From assembly GCA_900546625.1 (NCBI GenBank), contig URDU01000006.1, positions 49,123 through 113,122 on the forward strand: a stretch of DNA of 64,000 nucleotides. The letters are read 5' to 3'. The translations under genes were made by a program, and so were the position numbers. Each line of letters begins with the position of its first letter. Within the stretch, counting starts at the first letter, position 1. Below the pieces are notes generated by a model. It was not told where the DNA came from and did not search any database. It worked only from the letters and a program-made list of their open reading frames with translations. The stretch comes from an uncultured Lachnobacterium sp. (GTDB taxonomy: Bacteria; Bacillota; Clostridia; Lachnospirales; Lachnospiraceae). This document shows positions 1 through 8,952 of this stretch, one piece after another.

Positions 1-417
1 GATTCGTTAAGTGATATCATATGCTTCGGTGTGCTTCCGGCAGTGTGGGTATTTTGCGTGACACCAAAGATATCAGTTGCATTTATCGCCATATTTGTAT
101 TCATTCTTTGCGGGCTTATCCGTCTGGCATACTTTAATGTGGATGAGGCCAACAGGCAGGCAGCGACAGCAGAGCGCAGACAGTATTATCTGGGGCTTCC
201 AATCACCTCAAGTGCGCTTGCTATCCCGGCGGTATATCTGATTGGAGAGTTCACAGCTATACATACACAGACAATCGCGGCACTTGCCCTTTTAATCATT
301 GGCATTTGCTACGTGCTCCCTGTAAAGCTCAAAAAGCCATCTCTTTTTGGAGAGGTTCTGCTTGTAGGTATAGGAGCAGTTGAGTTTTGTATTCTCATTG
401 CGGAGGTTCTTATTTAA
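1..417 (+). CDS. pssA: CDP-diacylglycerol-serine O-phosphatidyltransferase, C-terminal part
   Basis: The window opens inside this gene; the frame is already open at base 1. The first residues read DSLSDIICFGVLPA, which resembles the end of the CDP-alcohol phosphatidyltransferase signature, so an internal GTG at 31 is not the start. The visible remainder is mostly hydrophobic with several membrane segments, as in PssA. The enzyme makes phosphatidylserine from CDP-diacylglycerol and serine at the membrane. The next gene is the decarboxylase that uses this product, and its ATG overlaps this stop codon (TAATG at 415-419), which indicates translational coupling. Confidence 0.88.
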   Translation, partial: DSLSDIICFGVLPAVWVFCVTPKISVAFIAIFVFILCGLIRLAYFNVDEANRQAATAERRQYYLGLPITSSALAIPAVYLIGEFTAIHTQTIAALALLIIGICYVLPVKLKKPSLFGEVLLVGIGAVEFCILIAEVLI

Positions 418-1238
418 TGGCAAAAAAATCGTTTGTAGACTGGCTTTACACCACGGCACCTGGGCGTGTGACACTTAAGGTGCTTCTGCATACAGGTGCA
501 CTTAAGCTCGGAGAAATAGTAGCACGCTCCCCGCTGTCTAAGCCGTTTATCAGCCGGTATATAAAGAATAACAATATAGACATGTCTGATTTTAAGGGTC
601 AGAAATATAACAGCTTTCAGGACTTTTTCTCAAGAAAGCGTGATGATATTGAGGTGGACAGGCAGGCTGAGCATCTTATTAGTCCGTGTGACGGCTACCT
701 GAGTGCATACAGGATAAAAAGCAACAACAGCTTTCACATCAAGGGCTCATGGTACAAGGTGACGGACCTTGTCACCGACAAAAAAATTGCAAAGGAATTT
801 GTTGGAGGAGATTGCGTGATACTGCGTCTTTGTGCCAATGATTATCATCATTACTGCTATATAGATGATGGATTTCAGGGCAGGAATCATTTCGTGAAGG
901 GTTTGCTTCACAGTGTACAGCCTATTGCACTGGAAAATGCGCCTGTATACAGGCAAAACAGGCGTATGTGGACTATTCTGGATACAGTTAATTTTGGCAA
1001 GGTAGCACAGATTGAGATAGGTGCGCTGCTTGTGGGAGGCATAGTCAATGACCACGAGAATGTTATGATGAGAAAGGGCGCAGAGATGGGGCACTTTGAG
1101 CTGATTGGCTCCACAATAGTGCTTTTGTTTAAAAAAGGTCATATTGACCTGCTTCCGGAAATTAAAGAGTGTATAAAAGGAGACAAAGAAGTACGTGTTA
1201 TCCAGGGACAGCATATCGCAAACAGGACAGTTTTTTAA
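417..1238 (+). CDS. psd: phosphatidylserine decarboxylase
   Basis: Converts phosphatidylserine to phosphatidylethanolamine at the membrane. The start is the ATG at 417 (MAKKSF), overlapping the pssA stop; a longer reading from 387 has no support. The 273-residue product carries the G-S-T self-cleavage site near residues 231-233 (context ELIGSTIVLLF), where the proenzyme is cut into beta and pyruvoyl alpha chains. Histidine-rich HHYCYIDDG and the VGGIVNDHE region also fit the family. It sits in a pssA-psd-PAP2 set, so three lipid genes are probably expressed together. The PAP2 gene begins within its last 44 bases. Confidence 0.93.
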   Translation: MAKKSFVDWLYTTAPGRVTLKVLLHTGALKLGEIVARSPLSKPFISRYIKNNNIDMSDFKGQKYNSFQDFFSRKRDDIEVDRQAEHLISPCDGYLSAYRIKSNNSFHIKGSWYKVTDLVTDKKIAKEFVGGDCVILRLCANDYHHYCYIDDGFQGRNHFVKGLLHSVQPIALENAPVYRQNRRMWTILDTVNFGKVAQIEIGALLVGGIVNDHENVMMRKGAEMGHFELIGSTIVLLFKKGHIDLLPEIKECIKGDKEVRVIQGQHIANRTVF

Positions 1239-1878
1239 CAGAATACTTCCAAAATACAGTCGTATTCCGCTGCTTTTTACAGTAGTGCTCAATTTCAGTG
1301 TATACTGGGGCGCGCGTGCTATTGCAGGCGGTTTTATCCATCACAATATAGAGACCTCGCTTGATGATATGATACCGGTTGTGTACCCTACAGTAGTCAT
1401 TTATTTTGGCTGCTATATTTTTTGGATTATAGGATATCTGTACAATGCAGCGATGGATAAAAGGCACTGTTATCGTTTCCTCATGGCAGACTGGCTGGCA
1501 AAGGCAGTCTGTTTTATCTGTTATGTCGTGTATCCTACAACCAACACCCGCCCGGAAATAGTGGGCTCAGACATATGGGCACAGCTCATGCGCTTTTTAT
1601 ATAGTATGGATGCAGCTGACAATCTTTTTCCATCTATACACTGCCTTGTAAGCTGGCTGTGCTATATAGGCATCCGTGGCAATAAAAAAGTACCGCAGTG
1701 GATACGTACAACCTTCTGTATTTGCGCTATAGCAGTATTCATATCCACATTGACTACGAAGCAGCATGTGATATATGATGTAGTTGCAGGAGTTGCGCTG
1801 GTGGAAGTGACATACCGGGTTTCAAAGCTGATAGTTAAAAAGGCAGTTAAAAAGGGAAAATCGAATACAGAAGCATAA
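1195..1878 (+). CDS. PAP2-family membrane phosphatase
   Basis: A 227-residue polytopic membrane protein with the PAP2 (type 2 phosphatidic acid phosphatase) signature: PSIH near residue 145 and STLTTKQHVIYD near 185, which hold the catalytic histidines. An RP pair (NTRPEIV) fits the first motif. The GTG start at 1195 has an AAAGGAG-like site at about 1177 and overlaps the end of psd by 44 bases. The family removes phosphate from lipid phosphates such as phosphatidic acid, phosphatidylglycerol phosphate or undecaprenyl pyrophosphate. Context with pssA and psd suggests a phospholipid substrate, but this is inference. Confidence 0.82.
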   Translation: MLSRDSISQTGQFFNRILPKYSRIPLLFTVVLNFSVYWGARAIAGGFIHHNIETSLDDMIPVVYPTVVIYFGCYIFWIIGYLYNAAMDKRHCYRFLMADWLAKAVCFICYVVYPTTNTRPEIVGSDIWAQLMRFLYSMDAADNLFPSIHCLVSWLCYIGIRGNKKVPQWIRTTFCICAIAVFISTLTTKQHVIYDVVAGVALVEVTYRVSKLIVKKAVKKGKSNTEA

Positions 1879-1939
1879 TATGTATAAACAGTATAAGGTA
1901 TACAATTAGTAAGAAAACCTAAAACCAAGGAGTATAAAC

Positions 1940-2602
1940 ATGGATGATACACAAATAGAGATGCTGCCGATGCTGGGCGAATTTAGTTCAATTGCCTCGC
2001 AGTATGAACACATCATGTTCTACTACGAATCGGGTATACAGCAGATAGTAGCAAAGCTGCAGATATTAAATAATGAATTCAAAAACAATCACGAAAGAAA
2101 TCCAATCGAGAACATAAAGAGCCGTGTAAAGTCGCTTGACAGCATAATAGACAAAATGAAGCGAAAGGGCATTCCGCTCACCACCAACGCCATGAAGCGT
2201 GAGATTAAGGATATAGCCGGCGTCAGGGTCATTTGTCCATTCATATCCGATGTATATCAGGTGGCCAATATGCTTGTGAATCAGGCGGATGTCGAGATTG
2301 TCACAATAAAGGACTACATAAAAAAACCGAAGGATAATGGCTACAGGAGTCTTCATATGATAGTGCTGGTTGATGTGTATTTTTCGGATCACAAGGACAA
2401 GGTGCCGATAGAGATACAGTTTCGTACCATTGCGATGAATTTCTGGGCCAGCACAGAGCATCAGCTTCGCTACAAGAAGAGCCGTGTATTCACGGAGGAG
2501 ATGCAGCGGGAGCTTAAGAAATGCGCAGATATCATGGCTGACGCTGATGACAAGATGCAGAATCTGGCAAATGTTTCGGGGATTGTGCAGCCGATTGAGT
2601 AA
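1940..2602 (+). CDS. small RelA/SpoT-type GTP pyrophosphokinase
   Basis: A 220-residue protein with only the nucleotidyl-synthetase domain of the RelA/SpoT superfamily. Visible motifs are DIAGVRVICPF, KPKDNGYRSLHM and IEIQFRTIAMNFWASTEH. There is no HD hydrolase domain and no TGS/ACT tail, so it belongs with the small alarmone synthetases (YjbM/RelQ-like), which transfer pyrophosphate from ATP to GDP or GTP. It has a good ribosome site (AAGGAG, about 1927) and its own terminator at 2606-2630. The basic N-terminal half includes a predicted helix. Confidence 0.88.
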   Translation: MDDTQIEMLPMLGEFSSIASQYEHIMFYYESGIQQIVAKLQILNNEFKNNHERNPIENIKSRVKSLDSIIDKMKRKGIPLTTNAMKREIKDIAGVRVICPFISDVYQVANMLVNQADVEIVTIKDYIKKPKDNGYRSLHMIVLVDVYFSDHKDKVPIEIQFRTIAMNFWASTEHQLRYKKSRVFTEEMQRELKKCADIMADADDKMQNLANVSGIVQPIE

Positions 2603-2605
2603 AAG

Positions 2606-2630
2606 AGAGTGATGTAAATCACTCTTTTTT
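2606..2630 (+). terminator. terminator after the alarmone synthetase
   Basis: Perfect 8-bp stem AGAGTGAT/ATCACTCT with a GTAA loop (2606-2625), followed by a run of six T. It ends the upstream unit before the heat-shock promoter of clpB. Confidence 0.88.
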
Positions 2631-2670
2631 GCTTGTAAATCAAAAGTTTATATTTATTTAATAAAAATTG

Positions 2671-2697
2671 TTAGCACTCTTGCTTGACGAGTGCTAA
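2671..2697 (+). promoter_or_regulatory. CIRCE operator (HrcA site)
   Basis: TTAGCACTC, 9 bases, GAGTGCTAA: an exact match to the CIRCE inverted repeat as I know it. It covers the -35 box of the clpB promoter, so HrcA bound here would block the polymerase. HrcA itself is not in the window. Confidence 0.95.
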
Positions 2698-2712
2698 TTT
2701 GCGTGCTATAAC
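2684..2712 (+). promoter_or_regulatory. clpB promoter
   Basis: The -35 box TTGACG (2684-2689), a 17-base spacer and the -10 box TATAAC (2707-2712) form a good vegetative promoter. The -35 lies inside the right half of the CIRCE element. The expected start is near 2719, giving a leader of about 115 bases. Confidence 0.8.
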
Positions 2713-2832
2713 ATAGTCACAAGGAATATTGAAGAATTATTTAAAGGATTATTTAGATATAAAATTTTGATATTACCTGTATGACACATAAGAATTATAT
2801 TTATGGATAACATAGTAGAAGGGAGTGAGACT

Positions 2833-5424
2833 ATGAACATTCAAAAATTTACACAGAAATCAATAGAGGCAGTCAATGACTGCGAGAAGCTTGCATATGA
2901 TTATGGCAATCAGGAGATAGAACAGGAGCACCTGCTTGTGGCATTACTTTCACAGGAGGACGGACTGATACCGAAGCTGATTGACAAAATGGAGATAAAC
3001 GTAGAGCATTTCACGGAGAATGCAAAGCGCCATCTGGCAGCGCGCACAAAGGTAAGCGGTAGCAGTGCACAGGTCTATGTGGGCAATGATTTAAACAAGG
3101 TTCTTATCCATGCTGAGGACGAGGCAAAGGCAATGGGAGATGAGTATGTTTCGGTAGAGCATCTTTTCCTGTGTCTGCTGAAGTATCCAAACAAGGCAAT
3201 GAAGGAGCTGATTAAGGAGTACGGTCTCACAAGAGACAGATTCCTCACAGCACTTTCTACGGTCAGGGGCAATCAGAAGGTCACATCCGATAACCCTGAG
3301 GCCACCTATGATACACTTGAGAAATACGGCTACGACATGGTGGAGCGTGCAAGACAGCAGAAGCTTGATCCTGTTATCGGCCGTGATGATGAGATACGAA
3401 ATGTAGTGCGTATTCTCTCGCGTAAGACTAAAAATAACCCGGTACTTATCGGTGAGCCGGGTGTTGGTAAAACGGCAGTCGTTGAGGGACTGGCACAGCG
3501 TATCGTAAAAGGCGATGTGCCTGAAGGCTTAAAGGACAAAAAACTGTTTGCACTCGATATGGGTTCTCTGATTGCAGGAGCTAAGTACAGGGGCGAGTTT
3601 GAGGAGAGACTTAAGGCAGTGCTTGAGGAGGTAAAAGCCTCTGACGGCCAGATAATTCTCTTTATCGATGAGCTTCATACAATTGTCGGAGCAGGAAAGA
3701 CAGACGGAGCCATGGATGCAGGACAGCTTCTTAAGCCAATGCTTGCAAGAGGTGAGCTGCACTGCGTAGGTGCCACCACACTCGATGAGTACCGTGAGTA
3801 CATTGAGAAGGATGCAGCCCTTGAGAGACGTTTCCAGCCTGTTATGGTAGACGAGCCGACAGTAGAGGACACTATCTCAATACTTCGTGGCCTTAAGGAC
3901 AGATACGAGGTATTCCACGGCGTCAAAATCACGGACTCGGCACTTGTCACAGCGGCTGTACTTTCAAACAGATATATCACAGACAGATTTTTGCCTGATA
4001 AGGCAATAGACCTGGTGGATGAGGCCTGTGCCATGATAAAGACGGAGCTTGATTCAATGCCTGCAGAGCTTGATGAGCAGAATCGTAAGATTATGCAGCT
4101 TGAGATAGAGGAGACAGCTCTAAAGAAAGAGACAGATCACTTAAGTCAGGACAGGCTCGCAGCACTCCAGAAGGAGCTTGCAGAGCTGCGTGATGACTTC
4201 AATGCCAAAAAGGCTCAGTGGCAGAATGAGAAGGGCGCTGTTGACAAGGTCAGCAAGCTTCGTGAAAAGATTGAGTCTACAAAGAATGAAATCAAGACAG
4301 CACAGCAGAACTATGACCTGGAAAAGGCAGCAGAGCTGCAGTATGGTGTGCTTCCAAACCTTCAGAAGGAGCTGGAATCAGAGGAGGCACTGCTTAAGGA
4401 CAGAGACTTATCGCTTGTGCGAGAGAACGTGGGCGATGAGGAGATTGCACTTATTATCTCGCGCTGGACAGGAATACCTGTTGCAAAGCTTACGGAGAGT
4501 GAGCGTAATAAGACACTTCACCTCGATGAGGAGCTGCACAAGAGGGTAATAGGACAGGATGACGGAGTCACAAAGGTGACAGAGGCTATCATCCGTTCAA
4601 AGGCAGGCATCAAGGATCCTACAAAGCCGATAGGCTCGTTTATGTTCCTTGGACCTACAGGTGTAGGTAAGACAGAGCTTGCAAAGGCACTTGCGGCAAG
4701 TCTTTTTGATGATGAAAACAACATGGTCAGACTCGATATGAGTGAGTACATGGAGAAGTACTCAGTGTCACGACTCATCGGAGCGCCTCCGGGATACGTA
4801 GGCTATGATGAGGGTGGACAGCTCACAGAGGCTGTAAGGCGTAAGCCATATTCAGTAGTACTCTTTGATGAGGTGGAAAAAGCCCATCCGGATGTATTCA
4901 ACGTGCTGCTTCAGGTGCTTGATGACGGACGAATTACTGACTCACAGGGACGTACCGTGGATTTCAAAAACACTATCATCATTATGACAAGTAACCTCGG
5001 CTCACAGGAGCTTCTTGAGGGCATAGAGGCAGACGGCAGCATCAGCACAGAGTGTGAGAACCGCGTCATGGATGAGCTTAAGGGCCATTTTAGACCGGAG
5101 TTTTTAAACAGACTTGATGAGATCATCATGTTCAAGCCTCTCACAAAGGACAACATCGGTCATATCATCACCCTGCTCATGGCGGACTTAAACAAGCGTC
5201 TTGTCGACAAGGAAATCACAGTCGAGCTGACAGACACTGCAAAGCAGTTTATCACCGACAATGGCTACGATCCGGTATACGGAGCAAGACCACTCAAGAG
5301 ATATCTGCAGAAACATGTCGAGACACTTGCAGCAAAGCTGATTCTGGCAGATGGTGTGAGAGCAGGAGATACCATTCTTATAGATGTGAAGGATGGACAG
5401 CTTAGTGCATCTGCAGTGCAGTAA
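2833..5424 (+). CDS. clpB: ATP-dependent chaperone ClpB
   Basis: Hsp100 disaggregase that resolves protein aggregates together with the DnaK system in the cytoplasm. The start is the ATG at 2833, preceded by AAGGGAG at 2819-2825; the upstream in-frame ATG at 2803 lacks a site. The product is 863 residues, the usual length. Domains in order: Clp N repeats (about 1-145), first AAA domain with Walker A GEPGVGKT near 206 and FIDELHT, the ClpB middle coiled coil (about 400-530), and a second AAA domain with GPTGVGKTE near 606 and the C-terminal D2-small domain. Regulation is by the CIRCE element directly upstream. Confidence 0.97.
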   Translation: MNIQKFTQKSIEAVNDCEKLAYDYGNQEIEQEHLLVALLSQEDGLIPKLIDKMEINVEHFTENAKRHLAARTKVSGSSAQVYVGNDLNKVLIHAEDEAKAMGDEYVSVEHLFLCLLKYPNKAMKELIKEYGLTRDRFLTALSTVRGNQKVTSDNPEATYDTLEKYGYDMVERARQQKLDPVIGRDDEIRNVVRILSRKTKNNPVLIGEPGVGKTAVVEGLAQRIVKGDVPEGLKDKKLFALDMGSLIAGAKYRGEFEERLKAVLEEVKASDGQIILFIDELHTIVGAGKTDGAMDAGQLLKPMLARGELHCVGATTLDEYREYIEKDAALERRFQPVMVDEPTVEDTISILRGLKDRYEVFHGVKITDSALVTAAVLSNRYITDRFLPDKAIDLVDEACAMIKTELDSMPAELDEQNRKIMQLEIEETALKKETDHLSQDRLAALQKELAELRDDFNAKKAQWQNEKGAVDKVSKLREKIESTKNEIKTAQQNYDLEKAAELQYGVLPNLQKELESEEALLKDRDLSLVRENVGDEEIALIISRWTGIPVAKLTESERNKTLHLDEELHKRVIGQDDGVTKVTEAIIRSKAGIKDPTKPIGSFMFLGPTGVGKTELAKALAASLFDDENNMVRLDMSEYMEKYSVSRLIGAPPGYVGYDEGGQLTEAVRRKPYSVVLFDEVEKAHPDVFNVLLQVLDDGRITDSQGRTVDFKNTIIIMTSNLGSQELLEGIEADGSISTECENRVMDELKGHFRPEFLNRLDEIIMFKPLTKDNIGHIITLLMADLNKRLVDKEITVELTDTAKQFITDNGYDPVYGARPLKRYLQKHVETLAAKLILADGVRAGDTILIDVKDGQLSASAVQ

Positions 5425-5538
5425 AACTTCTGAGGCAAAATGAAAAATATGAGAAGGGTTATGCAAAATTTAAGCAGTTTTATCCTGCATTAAAGGGCAA
5501 ATATTAGTCATTTCGTAGAAAAATAAATTTTGTGTTGT

Positions 5539-5596
5539 AAAGTGGTGCAAATTCATGTATCTTATTATAGGGAAATGAATTTTGCACCACTTTTTT
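5539..5596 (+). terminator. long stem-loop terminator after clpB
   Basis: An 18-base arm at 5539-5556 (AAAGTGGTGCAAATTCAT) pairs with 5575-5593, with one extra T in the right arm and an 18-base loop; T residues continue to 5596. The 298-base gap between clpB and rarA otherwise holds AT-rich sequence with scattered short GCAAAAT-like words and no gene. Confidence 0.7.
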
Positions 5597-5722
5597 ATGC
5601 ATAATTAGCACTTATAAAACACATAATTGCCGATTATATCAATGCAAAATGAATTTTTTGCTAAAAGAAATTGCAAAATGATATAACAGATATATCAAAT
5701 ATGCATTTCAGGCGGGGATGAT

Positions 5723-7063
5723 ATGGATTTATTTGATTACATGAGAGAACAGAATAAGGAGACAAGCGGTCCCTTAGCTTCTAGGATGCGTCCGACAACA
5801 CTTGATGAGGTGGTCGGGCAGCAGCACATAGTTGGGAAGGACAAGCTTTTGTATCGTGCGATTAAAGCCGATAAGCTCAGCTCCATCATCTTTTACGGGC
5901 CGCCGGGCACCGGAAAGACTACTTTGGCAAAGGTCATAGCCCACACTACCAGTGCTGAGTTTATGCAGATTAATGCAACCTCTGCAGGCAAGAAGGACAT
6001 GGAAGAGGTCGTGGAGCAGGCGAAGAATAATCAGGGAATGTATCAGAAGAAGACGATACTTTTTATCGATGAGATACACCGCTTCAACAAGGGGCAGCAG
6101 GATTATCTGCTTCCGTTTGTGGAGGATGGCACCATTATTCTGATAGGAGCTACCACTGAGAATCCTTACTTTGAGGTAAACGGTGCTTTGCTTTCACGCT
6201 CAGTCATTTTTGAGCTTAAAAAGCTGTCAACGGATGATATAAAGGTACTTCTTAAGAGAGCACTGACTGACACAGAAAAGGGCATGGGTGCATACAATGC
6301 ACAGATAGATGATGATGCACTTGATTTCCTTGCAGATGTGTCAAACGGAGATGCGAGAGCGGCGCTCACAGCGATTGAGCTTGGTGTACTGACCACGGAC
6401 AGGTCAGACGATGGCATCATTCATATCACTATCGATGTGGCTAGCGAATGTATACAAAAAAGAGTTATCTCCTATGATAAGAAGGGGGATAACCATTACG
6501 ATACCATCTCTGCTTTTATAAAGAGCATGCGTGGCTCAGACCCGGATGCGGCGGTCTATTATCTGGCGAGGATGCTTTATGCCGGAGAAGATGTGAAATT
6601 TATCGCAAGACGAATCATGATACTTGCATCGGAGGATATAGGCAATGCAGACCCGATGGCTATGGTTGTAGCGGCATCGGCGGCGGCAGAGGTCGAGCGC
6701 GTTGGAATGCCGGAGGCACAGATTATTCTGTCACAGGCTGTCACATACATGGCATGCGCGCCAAAGAGCAATGCATCATATAATGCGATATCGGCAGCGA
6801 TGAGCTGCGTGAAGCAGACTAAGACACCGGCTGTTCCGGCACATCTGCAGGATGCCCATTACGGTGCGGCAGAAAAGCTCGGGCACGGAGTCGGGTACAA
6901 ATACGCACACGACTATCCAAATCACTATGTGAAGCAGCAGTATCTGCCGGATGGCCTTACAGACAGAGTGTTTTACAAGCCTACGGATATAGGCTATGAG
7001 GCAAAGATAAAAGCACACATGGATGAGCTTCACAGAGACTGTGATAATAACATAAATATTTAA
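5723..7063 (+). CDS. rarA: replication-associated recombination protein A (MgsA/RarA AAA ATPase)
   Basis: A 446-residue AAA+ ATPase of the clamp-loader-like RarA/MgsA/WRNIP1 family, which acts at stalled replication forks. The N terminus has the family box RMRPTTLDEVVGQQH, Walker A GPPGTGKTTL near residue 58, and Walker B FIDEIHRFNKGQQD. The C-terminal half has the tetramerisation region (SDPDAAVYYLARML and ASEDIGNADP). The ATG at 5723 follows GGCGGGG. The aminotransferase gene starts 25 bases after its stop, so the two may share a transcript, although their functions are unrelated. Confidence 0.95.
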   Translation: MDLFDYMREQNKETSGPLASRMRPTTLDEVVGQQHIVGKDKLLYRAIKADKLSSIIFYGPPGTGKTTLAKVIAHTTSAEFMQINATSAGKKDMEEVVEQAKNNQGMYQKKTILFIDEIHRFNKGQQDYLLPFVEDGTIILIGATTENPYFEVNGALLSRSVIFELKKLSTDDIKVLLKRALTDTEKGMGAYNAQIDDDALDFLADVSNGDARAALTAIELGVLTTDRSDDGIIHITIDVASECIQKRVISYDKKGDNHYDTISAFIKSMRGSDPDAAVYYLARMLYAGEDVKFIARRIMILASEDIGNADPMAMVVAASAAAEVERVGMPEAQIILSQAVTYMACAPKSNASYNAISAAMSCVKQTKTPAVPAHLQDAHYGAAEKLGHGVGYKYAHDYPNHYVKQQYLPDGLTDRVFYKPTDIGYEAKIKAHMDELHRDCDNNINI

Positions 7064-7088
7064 AAAATCAGACCAGGAGGATCTTTAA

Positions 7089-8372
7089 ATGAAAAAGTAT
7101 ACAGAAATGACAAAGGACGAGTTAATGCAGGAAAAGACAGCACTTGAGGCTGAGTACGAGAAGATTAAGAATCTTGGCTTAAGCCTTGACATGTCGCGTG
7201 GAAAGCCGGGAGCAGACCAGCTTGACCTCTCACTCCCTATGCTCGATGTCTTGAAATCAGACAGTGATATGAAGAGTGAATCAGGACTTGATGTGAGAAA
7301 CTATGCATGTCTGGACGGAATTCCTGAGGCAAAGGCCCTTATCGCTGGCATGGTAGGAGCAAAGCCTGAGCAGGCTATAGTATATGGAAACTCAAGTCTC
7401 AATATCATGTATGATCAGGTTTCACGTGCATTTATCTTTGGTCTTTGCGGCAATACACCATGGTGCAAGCTTGACAAGGTGAAGTTCCTCTGTCCTGTAC
7501 CGGGTTATGACAGGCACTTTGCAATCACAGAGGAGTTTGGAGTTGAGATGATAAACATCCCTATGACTAAGGATGGTCCTGACATGGATATGGTTGAGAA
7601 ATATGTCAATAACGATGCCTCTGTAAAGGGAATCTGGTGTGTTCCGAAATACTCTAACCCACAGGGTGTTGTATACTCTGATAAGACAGTTGAGCGCTTT
7701 GCAAAGCTTAAGCCTGCAGCAGATGATTTTAGAATCTTCTGGGACAATGCATACACAATTCATCATCTCTATGATGATAAGCAGGCAGAGATTCCAAATA
7801 TCCTTGAGCTCTGCGAGAAAGAGGGAAACCCTGATATTGTATTTGAGTTCTGCTCAACAAGTAAGGTGACATTCCCTGGTGCAGGCGTGGCAGGTGTATG
7901 CACATCTGAGAAAAACCGTGAGGATATCAAGAAGCGCCTTACTATACAGACAATCGGACACGACAAGATTAATCAGCTTCGTCATGCGAGATTCTTTAAG
8001 GATGCAGATGGTATCAAGGCTCATATGGCAAAGCATGCAGCTCTTATCAGACCTAAATTCGAGCTGGTTGAGAATATCCTCACAGATGAAATTGCTTCAA
8101 GAGGCATCGGAACATGGGTTAAGCCGCTTGGTGGATACTTCTTCGGATTTGAGGCTCTTTCAGGCTGTGCAAAGGAAATCGTTGCAAAGTGCAAGGAAGC
8201 TGGTGTCACAATGACAGGTGCAGGCTCTCCTTTCCCTTACAAGAAGGATCCGGATGACTGCGTGATAAGAATTGCTCCGACATATCCATCACTTGATGAG
8301 CTGAAAAAGGCTGCAGAGGTGTTTGTTGTTGTCACACGTCTTGTCAGCGTAAATAAACTGCTCGAGGCATAA
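7089..8372 (+). CDS. class Ic aspartate aminotransferase (AspT-like, PLP-dependent)
   Basis: A 427-residue PLP aminotransferase. It starts with an N-terminal helix and the box SLDMSRGKPGADQLDL, has the PLP-aspartate region IFWDNAYTIHHL and the Schiff-base lysine in FCSTSKVTFPGAG near residue 258. This layout matches the aminotransferase group typified by Corynebacterium AspT (older annotations call it a MocR-like or GntR-type aminotransferase, though there is no DNA-binding domain). Expected reaction: aspartate plus 2-oxoglutarate to oxaloacetate plus glutamate. RBS AGGAGG at about 7076. A 3' region with tandem repeats and a terminator follows. Confidence 0.82.
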   Translation: MKKYTEMTKDELMQEKTALEAEYEKIKNLGLSLDMSRGKPGADQLDLSLPMLDVLKSDSDMKSESGLDVRNYACLDGIPEAKALIAGMVGAKPEQAIVYGNSSLNIMYDQVSRAFIFGLCGNTPWCKLDKVKFLCPVPGYDRHFAITEEFGVEMINIPMTKDGPDMDMVEKYVNNDASVKGIWCVPKYSNPQGVVYSDKTVERFAKLKPAADDFRIFWDNAYTIHHLYDDKQAEIPNILELCEKEGNPDIVFEFCSTSKVTFPGAGVAGVCTSEKNREDIKKRLTIQTIGHDKINQLRHARFFKDADGIKAHMAKHAALIRPKFELVENILTDEIASRGIGTWVKPLGGYFFGFEALSGCAKEIVAKCKEAGVTMTGAGSPFPYKKDPDDCVIRIAPTYPSLDELKKAAEVFVVVTRLVSVNKLLEA

Positions 8373-8374
8373 AA

Positions 8375-8473
8375 TCACTGTTATGTCTTAACGGATAGAC
8401 GTACAATTCACTGTTATGTCTTAACGGACAGACGTGCAATTCTCTGTTATGTCCTAACGGGTAGACTTATAAT
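8375..8473 (+). repeat. three tandem 33-bp repeats
   Basis: Units at 8375-8407, 8408-8440 and 8441-8473, each exactly 33 bases, around the core CTGTTATGTCTTAACGG. Units 1 and 2 differ at about 2 positions; unit 3 is more diverged. They begin three bases after the aminotransferase stop and precede its terminator, so they would lie in the mRNA 3' end. The period equals 11 codons, but no ORF uses it. Confidence 0.85.
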
Positions 8474-8543
8474 TGGCATATTTGTCTAAAATAAGTATGT
8501 GATATATGTATAAAAACTAAATGAATATTTGTGCACATTTTTT

Positions 8544-8574
8544 CGGGATTTGGTATTTACAAATCCCGATTTTT
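8544..8574 (+). terminator. terminator after the aminotransferase
   Basis: Stem CGGGATTT/AAATCCCG (8544-8551 with 8561-8568), a 9-base loop, then a T run. The rest of 8474-8768 is very AT-rich and shows no gene. Confidence 0.8.
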
Positions 8575-8684
8575 GTGTAAGATATAAATATCTTTTTAAA
8601 TTGTGTCTTGCATATGTTCTATGCAGGTTTCTTTTTGTGGCATTTCGGCCACTATTTTTTCCCTTGATTTTTAGTTTCATATAT

Positions 8685-8739
8685 TTGATTTTTGATTTTA
8701 TTTAACACTATTATTTTATTATTTAACACTATTATTTTA
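8685..8739 (+). promoter_or_regulatory. candidate promoter with paired 18-bp direct repeats, upstream of the Tad-like locus
   Basis: A weak promoter can be read as TTGATT (8685-8690), 18 bases, TATTAT (8709-8714). It is overlaid by two identical copies of an 18-base word that begins TTTAACACTATTATTT, at 8701-8718 and 8722-8739. The 21-base period is two helical turns, as expected of an operator for a dimeric regulator. An AGAAAGGA ribosome site follows before the ATG at 8769. The repeats are seen directly; the regulatory role is inference. Confidence 0.45.
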
Positions 8740-8768
8740 GACTTAGATGAAGAAAGGATTTAAATATT

Positions 8769-8942
8769 ATGAAGGAAATTTTTCAGGAATATGGCGGAAT
8801 ACTCATAACAGTTGTAGCAATTTTATCAATCATCCTCGTTGTAACAGCGGTTATAGGCTCTGATGCAACAGGCATAGTAGGAAAGACATTTAGTGATCTG
8901 ATTACAAACTTTTCAAATCATGCCAATATGAGTGTCAAATAA
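8769..8942 (+). CDS. 57-residue leaderless Flp-pilin-like membrane peptide
   Basis: Begins MKEIFQEYGG and continues into one hydrophobic segment (about residues 11-30), then a short polar tail ending NMSVK. RBS AGAAAGGA lies about 10 bases upstream. The E-Y-G followed by a hydrophobic helix resembles mature Flp type IVb pilins, but no basic leader with a glycine cleavage site precedes it. The same opening recurs in the products at 12000 and 12165, and in weaker form at 11860. It sits 10 bases before the CpaF/TadA-like ATPase gene, so it is probably a structural or secreted subunit of that system. Confidence 0.7.
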   Translation: MKEIFQEYGGILITVVAILSIILVVTAVIGSDATGIVGKTFSDLITNFSNHANMSVK

Positions 8943-8952
8943 GAGGTGATAA

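Noticed and set aside
8375..8473. CRISPR array
   Set aside because: The three units abut without spacers, so this is a simple tandem repeat.
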